64,000 nucleotides of DNA. Origin: M3007 sp037445225 (GTDB lineage: Bacteria; Bacteroidota; Bacteroidia; Chitinophagales; Saprospiraceae). The position numbers were made by a program, and so were the translations under genes. Positions 33,601 through 41,461 of the stretch are shown piece by piece. The DNA is taken from positions 124,001 through 188,000 of the forward strand of contig JBBIKW010000004.1 in assembly GCA_037445225.1 (NCBI GenBank), written 5' to 3'. The notes under the pieces were generated by a model. The model was not told the DNA's origin. It ran no database searches and saw only the letters and a list, made by a program, of their open reading frames with translations. Position 1 is the first letter of the stretch. Each line of letters begins with the position of its first letter.

Positions 33601-36600
33601 TTGGGCACGCCCTTCGATGAGCAGAAAGTGCAGTTGGCGGCCGCCGCCCAACCATAGGCGCGCAGTATCGCCGGGCTCGTATGCAGTTGCTTCAGGAGCC
33701 GTAGCGGGCACAGTAAAACGGGTCTCCGGCTTTTGCACGTCCCATACTCGGACGACTTGGCGAAGCGCTATAGCTTTGCCGAAGGCATCGCGCGTCTCTA
33801 ACACTATCTCGTAGTAGCCCGCCGACATTTGGCCGGCGTGTACGTCCAACGCCATCTGGCCCGTGCTGCGGAAAGGGATCGTTCGGGTGAAATCCTGGCG
33901 ATCCCATCGCTCCGGCCGGTCTTCGCCTTTCCAAGCAAAATGAGAAAACTCGTGCCGAAAAGCCTCTTCGCTAAGTGTCCACACGTCGGGCTCCGACCAG
34001 TATCGTTTTAGGAAGGAGACTCGAGGCGGCACCAAGCGCGTAATAGAGATCGTCCCTTCTGCATGTTGCGGTTGGCCGGCATTGTTGGTCGTCGAAAGCG
34101 GTATTTTGCGCAAAGCTTCTATCTCCATTTCCGGAGAGAGGCCGAACTCTACGTTCAGAGCTGTATAGCGCGCTACGACGATCGCCTCGTTGCTGCGCGT
34201 TTCGCCTGTGATGTCGGTCACATCGGCCATGACCGTATACTCGAAAGTGGGCAAGTCTCCTGCTGGGATGGCGCGGTCGGGCAAGGCCGTAAAGACAATT
34301 TCGAAGGAGCCGTCTGCCGCCGTGGTGGTAGTGCCTTGGGCGATTTCTACTTTCTGAGCCGGGCTCGGCGGCCAGATGCGCCACCATCCCCACCAGATGG
34401 GCATCCTGTTTTGGCGCACGACGCGATAGCGAACGGCCGCACCACCGACGCTGCTGCCGGCGTAGTCCCGCGCCTCCCCGCGCACCGCAACGGTATCGCC
34501 AACCCGATAACTGCCCTCAACAGGTCTGAAGACGACCTCAAACTTGGGCCGCTTGTACTCTTCTACCGAAAAACGCGCCTCGCCGGCGTACCCTTCGGCG
34601 CGGATGCTCATCGAACCCATTAAGCCGGAGGTAGGTGCCTGAAAGGCTCCGTTAAAGGTGCCGTACTCGTTGCTAACGAGGTCGAGCTGTTGGCGCGCTT
34701 GGTCGTTCGCGTCGAAAAAAGTCACCTGCACCTTCTGGCCGGGTAGGATGTGCGGTTGCCCTTCCGCATCGCGTCGGATAAGCACACCCTTGAAGTAGAC
34801 GGTCTGCCCGGGTCGGTAGAGCGATCGATCGGTAAAAAAGACAACTTCTCTCAACTCTTCGCGGTCGTACTCGTGCGGATAGAGATAGAATGCGGTGTTG
34901 AGCCATAGGGTATCGGTACCACGCGCCAAGCGCACCCACAGCTGCTTGTTGGCAGCAGACTCGAGGCGCACTATGCCGTCTGGGCCGGTTGTCAGCTGGC
35001 GAAACAGCTGAAAGCGCTCTTCGCGCCTGGTATTGTCCCACTCCCGGTAAAAACAGTCCACCTTTACCCTCGACAGCGGCACCCCTGTCTCGCGGTGCAC
35101 GACAGCGAGCTGTTTTTCGGCCGCAAAGGAATAAGAGACGCCCGCTAGCTGGGAGCAAGCGAACAAGGCATATGCTACGGGTTGCTTTCTCTCGTCAAAG
35201 GAGCTATCGGGCGACGCTATTACAGCATAGTAGCCGGGTGCCAACGGCGGAAGGCGCAGCTCAGTGCTGTGCTGGCGAAAATCTTCGGGCGCATCCAATG
35301 CCCACAGGCGCTGGTCTATCGCCGGTGCCGAGCATATCTCCTCGATCCTGAAATCTCGCTCGAAGGGCGACATCGCATGAGGGATAGCTACCACTCGAAC
35401 CCACACTTGTCGAATGTTTTTAAACGAGAGCAGAACTAAGTTCGGTTTTTCCGGCAAGTAGACCTGCTCTACTTGAATCTGAATGGCAGGGCGCTGGATC
35501 TCGTCCAACAGGGTGCGGCAGAGATGGGCGCCGTAAGTGTCCGGTTGGCGCGCTATGGCACTTTCGCATTCGGCCACTGCTCGCTGGAGAAAGTTGCTCT
35601 GAGCGTACTGAGGTCTTTCGCTCAACTCCCGATAGGCTGCTCCCAAGTAATAAGCGATCTCGGGGTCGGACGGATGGTTGTAGTGCTGTCGATGCAGCGC
35701 CTGAAGGGCGTCGGCGTAGCGCTCCCACTTGTCTTCGAGCGCGGACTTGTTGCGCACGAACCGCAGACGCAGCAGGTCGGCGTCGATCAAGGCAGCTGTG
35801 TTGCCCCTAGATAGGTGCGCTGCCAACACGCGCTGAAACAGTCGCAGAGAAAGCCAGACAGTAGAGCTTGTGTCCTGACTTACAAAGTCGAACCGCACAA
35901 AATCTTCTACCGGAGCGAAGGCTTCGGGCTGGTCCAAGTAAAACTGATAAACGGGCTGAGTGAGGTAGCTGCGCTCGTTGGCAAAGTGCTCCAAGGCGCG
36001 ATGGGCTAACAGGTCAAACAGCGTAGGGCGCAGAGGATCCCCTTCAACAGAGTCGCCTTGGGAAGGCGTGAGCAATGCGCGCAACTCTTGCACGGGAACC
36101 TGCAGCAAGCGGTCTTCGTTTGCCACTGAAGCGCGATAGTACTGAAGGGCGCGCAGCTCAATCTGTTCTGCCGATAGGGTAGATAATTCGCCTTCCGCCT
36201 CGCCAACTACCGGTGTACGCTCTTGGATCGTCCAACCTCGATTTTGCAAATAGGTGTGGTAGAACTCGCCCAGTAGGCTCTGTAAGACAGATCGCTCCGG
36301 CTCAGCAGCTGCGCTTTCCTCTTTTTCGAATAGGGCAACCGCCTTTTCGAAGCCATCCTCTTCCAAGTGAACAGTGTACTTGCCTCGATACAGAAGCGCC
36401 TTGATAATTTGGGGCGTGTTGCGCTCGGCTTTTGCGCGCGCATAGAGCTGCTCGACGAGTGTCAAGGCGCTCTTAAACAGCCCTTTTCGCTCGAGGCTGT
36501 CGATTTCAGCCCATTCTTTTTCATAGGCGTCGTATTTCGGCGCAAGGGGCGTTTCGGTAGGCATGGGTGTGAGCGGTGGTGAGGACGTACCCGTCCGCCG

Positions 36601-36657
36601 TGCACATGAGGGATAGAGCAGCAGCGAGACAAGCGAAAGCAACAACAGACGTGCCAT
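30604..36657 (-). CDS. Alpha-2-macroglobulin-like lipoprotein with thioester motif
   Basis: 2017 residues. A lipoprotein signal ends LLYPSC, so it is anchored by lipid in the envelope. The N-terminal ~400 residues are TPR/helical in character (for example ALTLVEQLYARAKAERN). A long array of beta-sandwich MG domains follows (for example TDRSLYRPGQTVYFKGVLIRRD), then an alpha-helical toroid domain. The thioester motif CSEQ is intact (Cys1477-Gln1480), so it could trap proteases covalently like YfhM-type bacterial macroglobulins. Typical bacterial homologues (about 1650-1900 residues) are often paired with PbpC, which is absent here. The upstream neighbour is instead the SH3 amidase. It probably guards the periplasm when the outer membrane is damaged. 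Confidence 0.93.
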   Translation of the reverse strand: MARLLLLSLVSLLLYPSCARRTGTSSPPLTPMPTETPLAPKYDAYEKEWAEIDSLERKGLFKSALTLVEQLYARAKAERNTPQIIKALLYRGKYTVHLEEDGFEKAVALFEKEESAAAEPERSVLQSLLGEFYHTYLQNRGWTIQERTPVVGEAEGELSTLSAEQIELRALQYYRASVANEDRLLQVPVQELRALLTPSQGDSVEGDPLRPTLFDLLAHRALEHFANERSYLTQPVYQFYLDQPEAFAPVEDFVRFDFVSQDTSSTVWLSLRLFQRVLAAHLSRGNTAALIDADLLRLRFVRNKSALEDKWERYADALQALHRQHYNHPSDPEIAYYLGAAYRELSERPQYAQSNFLQRAVAECESAIARQPDTYGAHLCRTLLDEIQRPAIQIQVEQVYLPEKPNLVLLSFKNIRQVWVRVVAIPHAMSPFERDFRIEEICSAPAIDQRLWALDAPEDFRQHSTELRLPPLAPGYYAVIASPDSSFDERKQPVAYALFACSQLAGVSYSFAAEKQLAVVHRETGVPLSRVKVDCFYREWDNTRREERFQLFRQLTTGPDGIVRLESAANKQLWVRLARGTDTLWLNTAFYLYPHEYDREELREVVFFTDRSLYRPGQTVYFKGVLIRRDAEGQPHILPGQKVQVTFFDANDQARQQLDLVSNEYGTFNGAFQAPTSGLMGSMSIRAEGYAGEARFSVEEYKRPKFEVVFRPVEGSYRVGDTVAVRGEARDYAGSSVGGAAVRYRVVRQNRMPIWWGWWRIWPPSPAQKVEIAQGTTTTAADGSFEIVFTALPDRAIPAGDLPTFEYTVMADVTDITGETRSNEAIVVARYTALNVEFGLSPEMEIEALRKIPLSTTNNAGQPQHAEGTISITRLVPPRVSFLKRYWSEPDVWTLSEEAFRHEFSHFAWKGEDRPERWDRQDFTRTIPFRSTGQMALDVHAGQMSAGYYEIVLETRDAFGKAIALRQVVRVWDVQKPETRFTVPATAPEATAYEPGDTARLWLGGGRQLHFLLIEGRAQGAQPPRWMIVDDARQIEWTVQESDRGGFAVNAFAVQHNRFYCSGPHRIEVPWSNKELHVTFETFRDRLAPGDRETWRLRISGPQKERVAAEVVASMYDASLDQFLPHRWSTISFPSHYYNLSVASDAFGAQPGTVRYRHTGVSLRARRYAVLSHFGFPLHLRVWLLEAAPQTMAVPRMKSLEEDSLPYPSLRNGADEQEAAASPAEGTIMEEKKSAAVTPAPIRRNLNETVFFMPALRTDAEGNVVLAFIMNEALTRWKLLLFAHTKDLKQTLVERTVVTQKELMVLPNPPRFVREGDVVELTAKVSNLSSDTLSGTATLSLFDAVTLAAVESLFGLNTNEMTVAFRVAPGQSTPLSWRLKVPEGQVSALTWQIFAESQRHRDGEENTLPVMSNRMLVTETLPMTVRSGQQKAFSFESLKDTPSSTLRPHRFTVEFSANPAWYAVQALPYLMEFPHECSEQIFSRFYANAIAAHVVQQLPNLRRVYERWRALGSPSMQSNLIKNQELKAALLEETPWVLDALGEEQQKRNIALLFDLNRMADEQERALQTLAERQAPNGGWSWFPGGRESWYITQHIVAGFGHLHRLGAIDLRQHADVGEMLDNALGFCHRQIREQYARLAAQVQEGKTRFEDDHLDGMAVHYLYATSFFPVDKVDRVAAYYLDQGARYWLQRSLYEQGMLALALHRHGRKETAQAIVASLRERAIVKEELGMYWAYDWGMYWYQLPIETQALLVEVFHEVANDARAVEELRIWLLKNKQTNRWESTKATAEAVYALLLRGDNWLANTQPVRLQLGAVAVAPTEYEPGTGYFKQEWKGAEIQPSWSTIRIDNPNQHLVWGAAYWQYFEQLDKISAFQKTPLTLVKQLYREENTPTGPKLYPLSDGAALRVGDRLRVRIEIRTDRAMEFVHLKDMRAAGFEPVHVLSQYHWQDGLGYYESTRDLATHFFIDYLPRGTFVLEYPVVVSHRGDFSSGVATLQCMYAPEFSSHSSGIRIAVR

Positions 36658-36676
36658 ATGGACATTTTAATAGGAA

Positions 36677-36707
36677 CAAAGATAGGCAGCCTGGCTCCAG
36701 ACTGCCC
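36677..36707 (-). promoter_or_regulatory. -7 element TATCTTTG with adjoining hairpin upstream of the macroglobulin gene
   Basis: TATCTTTG (36684-36677, minus) is an exact consensus match, with a predicted leader of about 14 nt. Directly upstream is a 22-base hairpin (GGCAG-CTGG / CCAG-CTGCC with one mismatch, 36686-36707). It covers the start of the spacer, so it may be an operator or the end of the amidase transcript. Confidence 0.5.
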
Positions 36708-36767
36708 TCGATAGATGCTCTCTTTCGTTGAAATGCACACGGTACGATACACCGGCCTCTGCTGACC

Positions 36768-37745
36768 TCAAGACAAGAGGTGGAGGAAGCTTTTCGAAGC
36801 CCACCGCTCTTCAGTGCTTATGCGGGCCCAGTTGCCCTGTTCTTCGTAAATAAAGACCTCTTCGTTGCGCATCAGCGTGCCCACAACGTCGAACTGGGTG
36901 CTGGGCCCACTGCGGACGTTGAGTTGGTCGGTATTCACCACAATGGCGCGCCGCACGTCGCGCACGTAGTTGGCCGAGACCCACTCCTGCTTAGAGGCCG
37001 AAATGCGGTACCAATTGCCCTGCCGTTCGTAGATGCGCAGCACCGAGCCGAAGGGCGTCACATTGATCTTTCGCCCACTGATGGACGGCTGATTGCGCAC
37101 GTTGAGCCAAGTAGCAGTCACATAGCCGTATTTGAGTACGGGTGGAGGCACCTGGCCGCTCTGCAAGAAGGCGCGCACGAGCGGCAGGAAATTAGCCTCC
37201 GCATCGGGCACCTTGTTGCCGCCGAAAAAAGCGGTCCCTGGGCAGCTCTTGGTGCTGCCCAAGCCGTTGGTACGGCTCCCCGTGCTAAGGTCGAACCAAT
37301 GGTGATAGACGATGCGGTCGGTTGTAGCGGGTACGTTGAAGCGCCGACACAGCGCTGCCGTAACGCGCACGATCGCGTCGCGCTGTTCGGGCCGCATGAC
37401 GTCCTGGCTGGTGTCGAAGTTCCCAATATTCTCGATACAAATAGCGTGCGCATTAAACCCGAAGATACATGCCGGCGACCATTCCAAATTGCGCCCTGTG
37501 ACGACCATGCCGTCGGGGAAGATGCTGAAGTGCTGGCCGATGTCCATCCACCCATTGGTGTTCTTGTGAAAATGCTGCATGTTGCGCTGCAGCACAAAGT
37601 GGTTGTTGCCGTTGAAGTGGACGTAGCTGGGTGCCCAAGTGTGATGCTCTTGGATGTAGAGGACGGTTCGAGCCACATCTTGTTGGGTAATCCAACCTTC
37701 AAATTCGGCAGGCGTGAGGAGCGTGAATCCAAATTGTTCTAGCAT
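36768..37745 (-). CDS. Leaderless N-acetylmuramoyl-L-alanine amidase with two SH3b domains
   Basis: 325 residues. A PGRP/amidase-2-like catalytic domain occupies about residues 1-200. Zinc-ligand candidates are QEHHTWAPS (His34/His35), the YHHWFDLS histidines near residue 165 and the downstream KSCPGTAFF block. Two bacterial SH3 domains follow, with the hallmarks VTATWLNVRNQPS and VNTDQLNVRSGPS. Such domains bind peptidoglycan, while the catalytic domain cuts the amide between MurNAc and L-Ala. No signal peptide is visible at the N-terminus (MLEQFGFTLLTPAEF), which is unusual for a wall hydrolase. It is 25 bp downstream of the double-AAA gene, so the two are probably co-expressed. Confidence 0.85.
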   Translation of the reverse strand: MLEQFGFTLLTPAEFEGWITQQDVARTVLYIQEHHTWAPSYVHFNGNNHFVLQRNMQHFHKNTNGWMDIGQHFSIFPDGMVVTGRNLEWSPACIFGFNAHAICIENIGNFDTSQDVMRPEQRDAIVRVTAALCRRFNVPATTDRIVYHHWFDLSTGSRTNGLGSTKSCPGTAFFGGNKVPDAEANFLPLVRAFLQSGQVPPPVLKYGYVTATWLNVRNQPSISGRKINVTPFGSVLRIYERQGNWYRISASKQEWVSANYVRDVRRAIVVNTDQLNVRSGPSTQFDVVGTLMRNEEVFIYEEQGNWARISTEERWASKSFLHLLS

Positions 37746-37770
37746 GGTTGTAGAGCGTTTTGAGTGGCAT

Positions 37771-40422
37771 TTACCGACTTCTAAACCCGATACCTTGGCG
37801 CTGATAGAGGGCCAAGCGGCTTTTGTCTAAGGTAAAGGAGGCCACGTCGTCCAGCACAATGAGCTGTTGCTCCTCGGGCTCGATGGACGATGCTGGGCGC
37901 TGGGCTAAACGGAGGTTTTGGTTTTTGATGGCTTCTAGTACTACTTGCCGCACGGCGCGGGCATTTCCGAAGTATCGGTCGCGCATCTGGTAGAGGAAGT
38001 CTAAGTACTTGCCCAAGTGCTCGCGGGCGCGTTCGTCGACGCGGTAGTTTTCTTGTTGGAACATGTGCAGCGCAATTTCGAGCAGCTCTTCGGGCGAGTA
38101 GTCCTCGAAGCGAAGCACCTTGTCGAAGCGGCTGGCTAGGCCTGGGTTGGCCTTGAGGAAGGCCTCCATTTGCTCGGGGTAGCCGGCTACGAAGACGAAG
38201 AACTCCCCTCGATTGTCTTCCATGCGTTTCAGCAACGTCTGGATGGCCTCGTCGCCGAAGTCGCCATGCGTGCCGCGTCCGGAGGTAGTGAGCGCATAAG
38301 CTTCATCGATGAAGAGCACGCCGCCCATGGCTTCATCGATGCGCTCGGCTGTTTTGATGGCTGTTTGGCCCACATATCCGGCGACCAGCCCTTGGCGGTC
38401 GGTTTCGACCATGTGGCCGCGCTCCAACACACCGAGCGCTTTGTATATCTTGGTTAGGATGCGCGCCACTGTGGTCTTCCCTGTGCCCGGGTTGCCGACG
38501 AAAACCGTATGTAGGTAGAAACGGCCCAACACATCGCGGCCGGCTTCGCGGTGGAAGCGCACCACTTCGACCAGCTCGCGGATATCGCGCTTGATGTCTT
38601 TCATGCCGATAAGGCTGTCTAGCTCTTGCAACGCTTGCTGCAGGAGCGCATCGTCGATCGGGATAGCGGGGCGGTCGCGCAGCGGCAGCACCTGTACCCG
38701 CTGCATATCCTCATACGTGACGCGTTGAAGGGCCTCAGCCGGCAGTTCGCGGATGTTGGGATTGGTCATGAGCCGCAGTGCCAGCTGGATTTTAGCTTTT
38801 TCCAACAAGTCGTACACGAAGCGCGCATTTCCAAAGGTGCGGTCGCGCCGACGGTACGCCTCCACGATGTATTCGCTGAGCAGCGCTTTGGCGCGCTCAT
38901 CCAGGGTGATCTCTTTTTCCCGGCAGGCGTACTCGGCAATCTGGATCAGCTCTTGAGGCAGATAGTCGCGAAACTCAAACACCATCTTGAAGCGGCTGCG
39001 CAATCCTGGGTTGGAGTCCAAAAAGGTCTTCATCTCCTTGGGATAGCCCGCCACGATAACGGCCAAGTCGCCCGGCCCATCCGACATCTCTTTGACGAGA
39101 ATTTCGATGACTTCCTTGCCGAAGTCCTTCGTGTCTTCTGTGGAACGCGCCAGCGAATACGCCTCGTCGATGAAGAGGATACCTCCTCGAGCGGCCTCGA
39201 TGGCTTCCTTCACCTTGGGGGCCGTCTGTCCAATGTATTCGCCCACCAAATCGGAGCGGTCGACCTCCTTGACGTGCCCTTTGGTGAGCAGTCCCATGCT
39301 GCGATAGAGGCAGCCCATCATTCGGGCTACAGTGGTCTTGCCTGTGCCGGGATTGCCGACGAAGACCGAGTGAATGTTGAGCCCTTCCTTTTCTTGAAAG
39401 CCCTTTTCGCGGCGCAGCTGCAGAAACTTCAAATATTGGGCGTGCTCGCGCACCTTTTGTTTGATTTCCGACAGCCCTACCAACGCATCTAAGCGCTCTA
39501 AGACGGCTTCGAACGTCTCGCTTTCTTCCGACGGTGCCAATACTGTGGAGCCTACTGTGGGCAGCCAAACGGAGTTGGTGCCCTCTTCCCAGTCGTCGCC
39601 CACTTCGAAGGGCAGCGACGCTAACAGGTGCTCTAAGAACACCACTTCCACGGTGTAGTGGTCGTGGCGCCACGAGCCCTTGACGTTACTGCCCCAGCCG
39701 GCCGTGATGCGGATGAGCTCCTCGCCCTTTTCTATACGCTGCAGGCGCACCACTTGTCCCTTGAGCTCGCGGGCATCGTTGTAGAACTTGATGAACAGCT
39801 CGCAGTGCCACGGCCGCGACAGCAGCAAGTTTTTGAGGGTCACCTCAGCGTAGATATAGCGCGTTTCCTCGCAATGGAAGCGGCGCAAATAGCGGCGCTC
39901 CGACTCCGGCAAATCGTCATAAGGCCCCTCATACAGCCGAAGCGAGGCTATAGTACAGTACGGACTGTTATAGCGCGTCACAGGGCTGCCGGCATCCTCT
40001 ATGTAAAAATAACGCGTGGCCACCTTCTCTCCCTCAATCCAGGCTTCCCAGCAATACGCTCCCTTTTTCCAGAAAGCCCCTGTCTGCTTATTTCCCCAGC
40101 CTTCGCGCACGTAACCGATAGGGTCGTATTTGCTCACCTTGCGCACCAAGCTAAGCGAACATATCTCTTTCTTTTGTTTCTTAGCCGCATAACAGCGCAG
40201 CTCTACGTGGACTTCCCAGTCCTCTACATCGAAATTTTTATTGAAGAAAGACAGCTCCGCATACACGTACGTCGTCTCATAGCGGTCAAATACCTGACGG
40301 TACTTCTTCTTGTTGTCGGCCAGCCATTCTGTGGAGGAGTAGACCTTCAGGTCGCGAAATTTCCAGGGCTTGTTGGCCGAATGTTCTTCGGGCGGATTGA
40401 TTTGTTGAGAGCCGAAATACAT
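37771..40422 (-). CDS. Double CbbX/SpoVK-type AAA+ ATPase with duplicated N-terminal beta domains
   Basis: 883 residues, with no signal peptide or membrane helix. Residues ~20-145 and ~150-275 are two related beta-rich domains. Both contain E-T-x-Y-x-Y-A-E (49-56, 186-193), then R-x-x-x-GWG at 106-110 and 238-244. Two complete CbbX-type AAA modules follow. Module 1 has Walker A GNPGTGKTT at 355-363, Walker B GILFIDEAY and an RSRF arginine-finger block. Module 2 has Walker A at 643-651, GVLFIDEAYAL and ASRF. All catalytic motifs look intact. Related AAA proteins (EccA of ESX secretion, CbbX, SpoVK) remodel protein complexes. The target here is unknown. The amidase gene is next, 25 bp away. Confidence 0.88.
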   Translation of the reverse strand: MYFGSQQINPPEEHSANKPWKFRDLKVYSSTEWLADNKKKYRQVFDRYETTYVYAELSFFNKNFDVEDWEVHVELRCYAAKKQKKEICSLSLVRKVSKYDPIGYVREGWGNKQTGAFWKKGAYCWEAWIEGEKVATRYFYIEDAGSPVTRYNSPYCTIASLRLYEGPYDDLPESERRYLRRFHCEETRYIYAEVTLKNLLLSRPWHCELFIKFYNDARELKGQVVRLQRIEKGEELIRITAGWGSNVKGSWRHDHYTVEVVFLEHLLASLPFEVGDDWEEGTNSVWLPTVGSTVLAPSEESETFEAVLERLDALVGLSEIKQKVREHAQYLKFLQLRREKGFQEKEGLNIHSVFVGNPGTGKTTVARMMGCLYRSMGLLTKGHVKEVDRSDLVGEYIGQTAPKVKEAIEAARGGILFIDEAYSLARSTEDTKDFGKEVIEILVKEMSDGPGDLAVIVAGYPKEMKTFLDSNPGLRSRFKMVFEFRDYLPQELIQIAEYACREKEITLDERAKALLSEYIVEAYRRRDRTFGNARFVYDLLEKAKIQLALRLMTNPNIRELPAEALQRVTYEDMQRVQVLPLRDRPAIPIDDALLQQALQELDSLIGMKDIKRDIRELVEVVRFHREAGRDVLGRFYLHTVFVGNPGTGKTTVARILTKIYKALGVLERGHMVETDRQGLVAGYVGQTAIKTAERIDEAMGGVLFIDEAYALTTSGRGTHGDFGDEAIQTLLKRMEDNRGEFFVFVAGYPEQMEAFLKANPGLASRFDKVLRFEDYSPEELLEIALHMFQQENYRVDERAREHLGKYLDFLYQMRDRYFGNARAVRQVVLEAIKNQNLRLAQRPASSIEPEEQQLIVLDDVASFTLDKSRLALYQRQGIGFRSR

Positions 40423-40488
40423 AGTGAGGCGTGTGTTTGAAGAGAGTACTCCCCACCGCGTTTTGGGAAGAGAGTATGCAAAATAACG

Positions 40489-40513
40489 AAGGATTTCTGG
40501 AAATCCTTTTTCG
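40489..40513 (+). terminator. Hairpin AAGGATTT-CTGG-AAATCCTT followed by T-run (plus strand)
   Basis: An 8-bp stem with a 4-base loop is followed by TTTTC on the plus strand. Both flanking genes are on the minus strand, so it would be an orphan or antisense terminator, or simply a stem-loop in the leader of the AAA gene. Confidence 0.3.
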
Positions 40514-40521
40514 GTTATCGA

Positions 40522-41412
40522 TTACTCTTTTACCTCAGCCGCCCATTGCTCGACGCCGCGACGCCAATGCGGGATATCGAGCGCGAAGGCCGCTTTAATT
40601 TTTGCCTTGTCCAACACGCTAAAAGGCGGGCGGGCGGCAGTGGTAGGGTACTCATGGGTGCGGATAGGTTGGATGCGGCAGGACAGCCCTTTGAGGTCGA
40701 CGACCGCTTGAGCAAAATCGTACCAGCTGCACACGCCTTCGTGAGAGTAGTGCCAGATGCCGGCCAACGCCTCCAACGCACATTGCTGGGTGCGAATGCG
40801 CTCCAAGATGTGGAGTACCGCTTGGGCCAGATGCGGCGCATAGGTAGGCGTGCCGATTTGGTCAAACACCACGCGCAGCTCGGGGCGCTGTCGGCCCAAG
40901 TGCAGGATGGTGCGGGCGAAGTTCTGGCCGTAGGGCGAGTAGAGCCACGACGTTCGGATGACCATCCCCCTCTGCGGCAGATGGCGCAGTACGGCGCGGT
41001 CGCCGGCCAGTTTTGTCCGGGCATATACGCTGCGCGGATGCGTGGGCGCATCTTCGAGAAGAGGAAGGTTATACCGCCCGTGATAAACATAGTCGGTGGA
41101 GAAATGGATGAGGAAAGCGCCCGACTGCGCGCATAGTTCGGCCAAGTAGCGCGGCCCTTGGGCATTGGTGCGATAAGCGCGCTGCGGTTCGCTCTCTGCC
41201 CGATCGACGGCAGTGTAGGCAGCGCAGTTGATGCAGCCGTCGGGTTGGTGCTCCGCCCAAAAGCGGCGCAGCGCGGCGCGACTTGCGATGTCGACCTGAG
41301 TGGAATCTGCCCATAGAAAATGCCACTGAGGATATTGGGAGGCCAGTGCTTCGAAGCAGCGCCCCAGCTGTCCGCGAGCACCCGTGATGAGCAGAAGCGG
41401 CTCCTTGCCCAT
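40522..41412 (-). CDS. rfbD: dTDP-4-dehydrorhamnose reductase (RfbD-like)
   Basis: 296 residues of an extended short-chain dehydrogenase/reductase. The NAD(P)-binding loop ITGARGQLGRC is at the N-terminus. NCAAYTAVDRAE and HFSTDYVYHG are the next blocks, and the catalytic YARTK pair is intact. The C-terminal GIWHYSHEGVCSWYDFAQA and RPPFSVLDKAKIKAAF match RfbD enzymes. RfbD catalyses the last step of dTDP-L-rhamnose synthesis, used for surface polysaccharide. The companion genes rfbA, B and C are not in this window. It could be a related sugar-nucleotide reductase. Confidence 0.88.
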   Translation of the reverse strand: MGKEPLLLITGARGQLGRCFEALASQYPQWHFLWADSTQVDIASRAALRRFWAEHQPDGCINCAAYTAVDRAESEPQRAYRTNAQGPRYLAELCAQSGAFLIHFSTDYVYHGRYNLPLLEDAPTHPRSVYARTKLAGDRAVLRHLPQRGMVIRTSWLYSPYGQNFARTILHLGRQRPELRVVFDQIGTPTYAPHLAQAVLHILERIRTQQCALEALAGIWHYSHEGVCSWYDFAQAVVDLKGLSCRIQPIRTHEYPTTAARPPFSVLDKAKIKAAFALDIPHWRRGVEQWAAEVKE

Positions 41413-41461
41413 AGCGTTTTTGGGGCGAAGGTAGAGCGGCTTTTTGCGAACTTTCGGCGTT

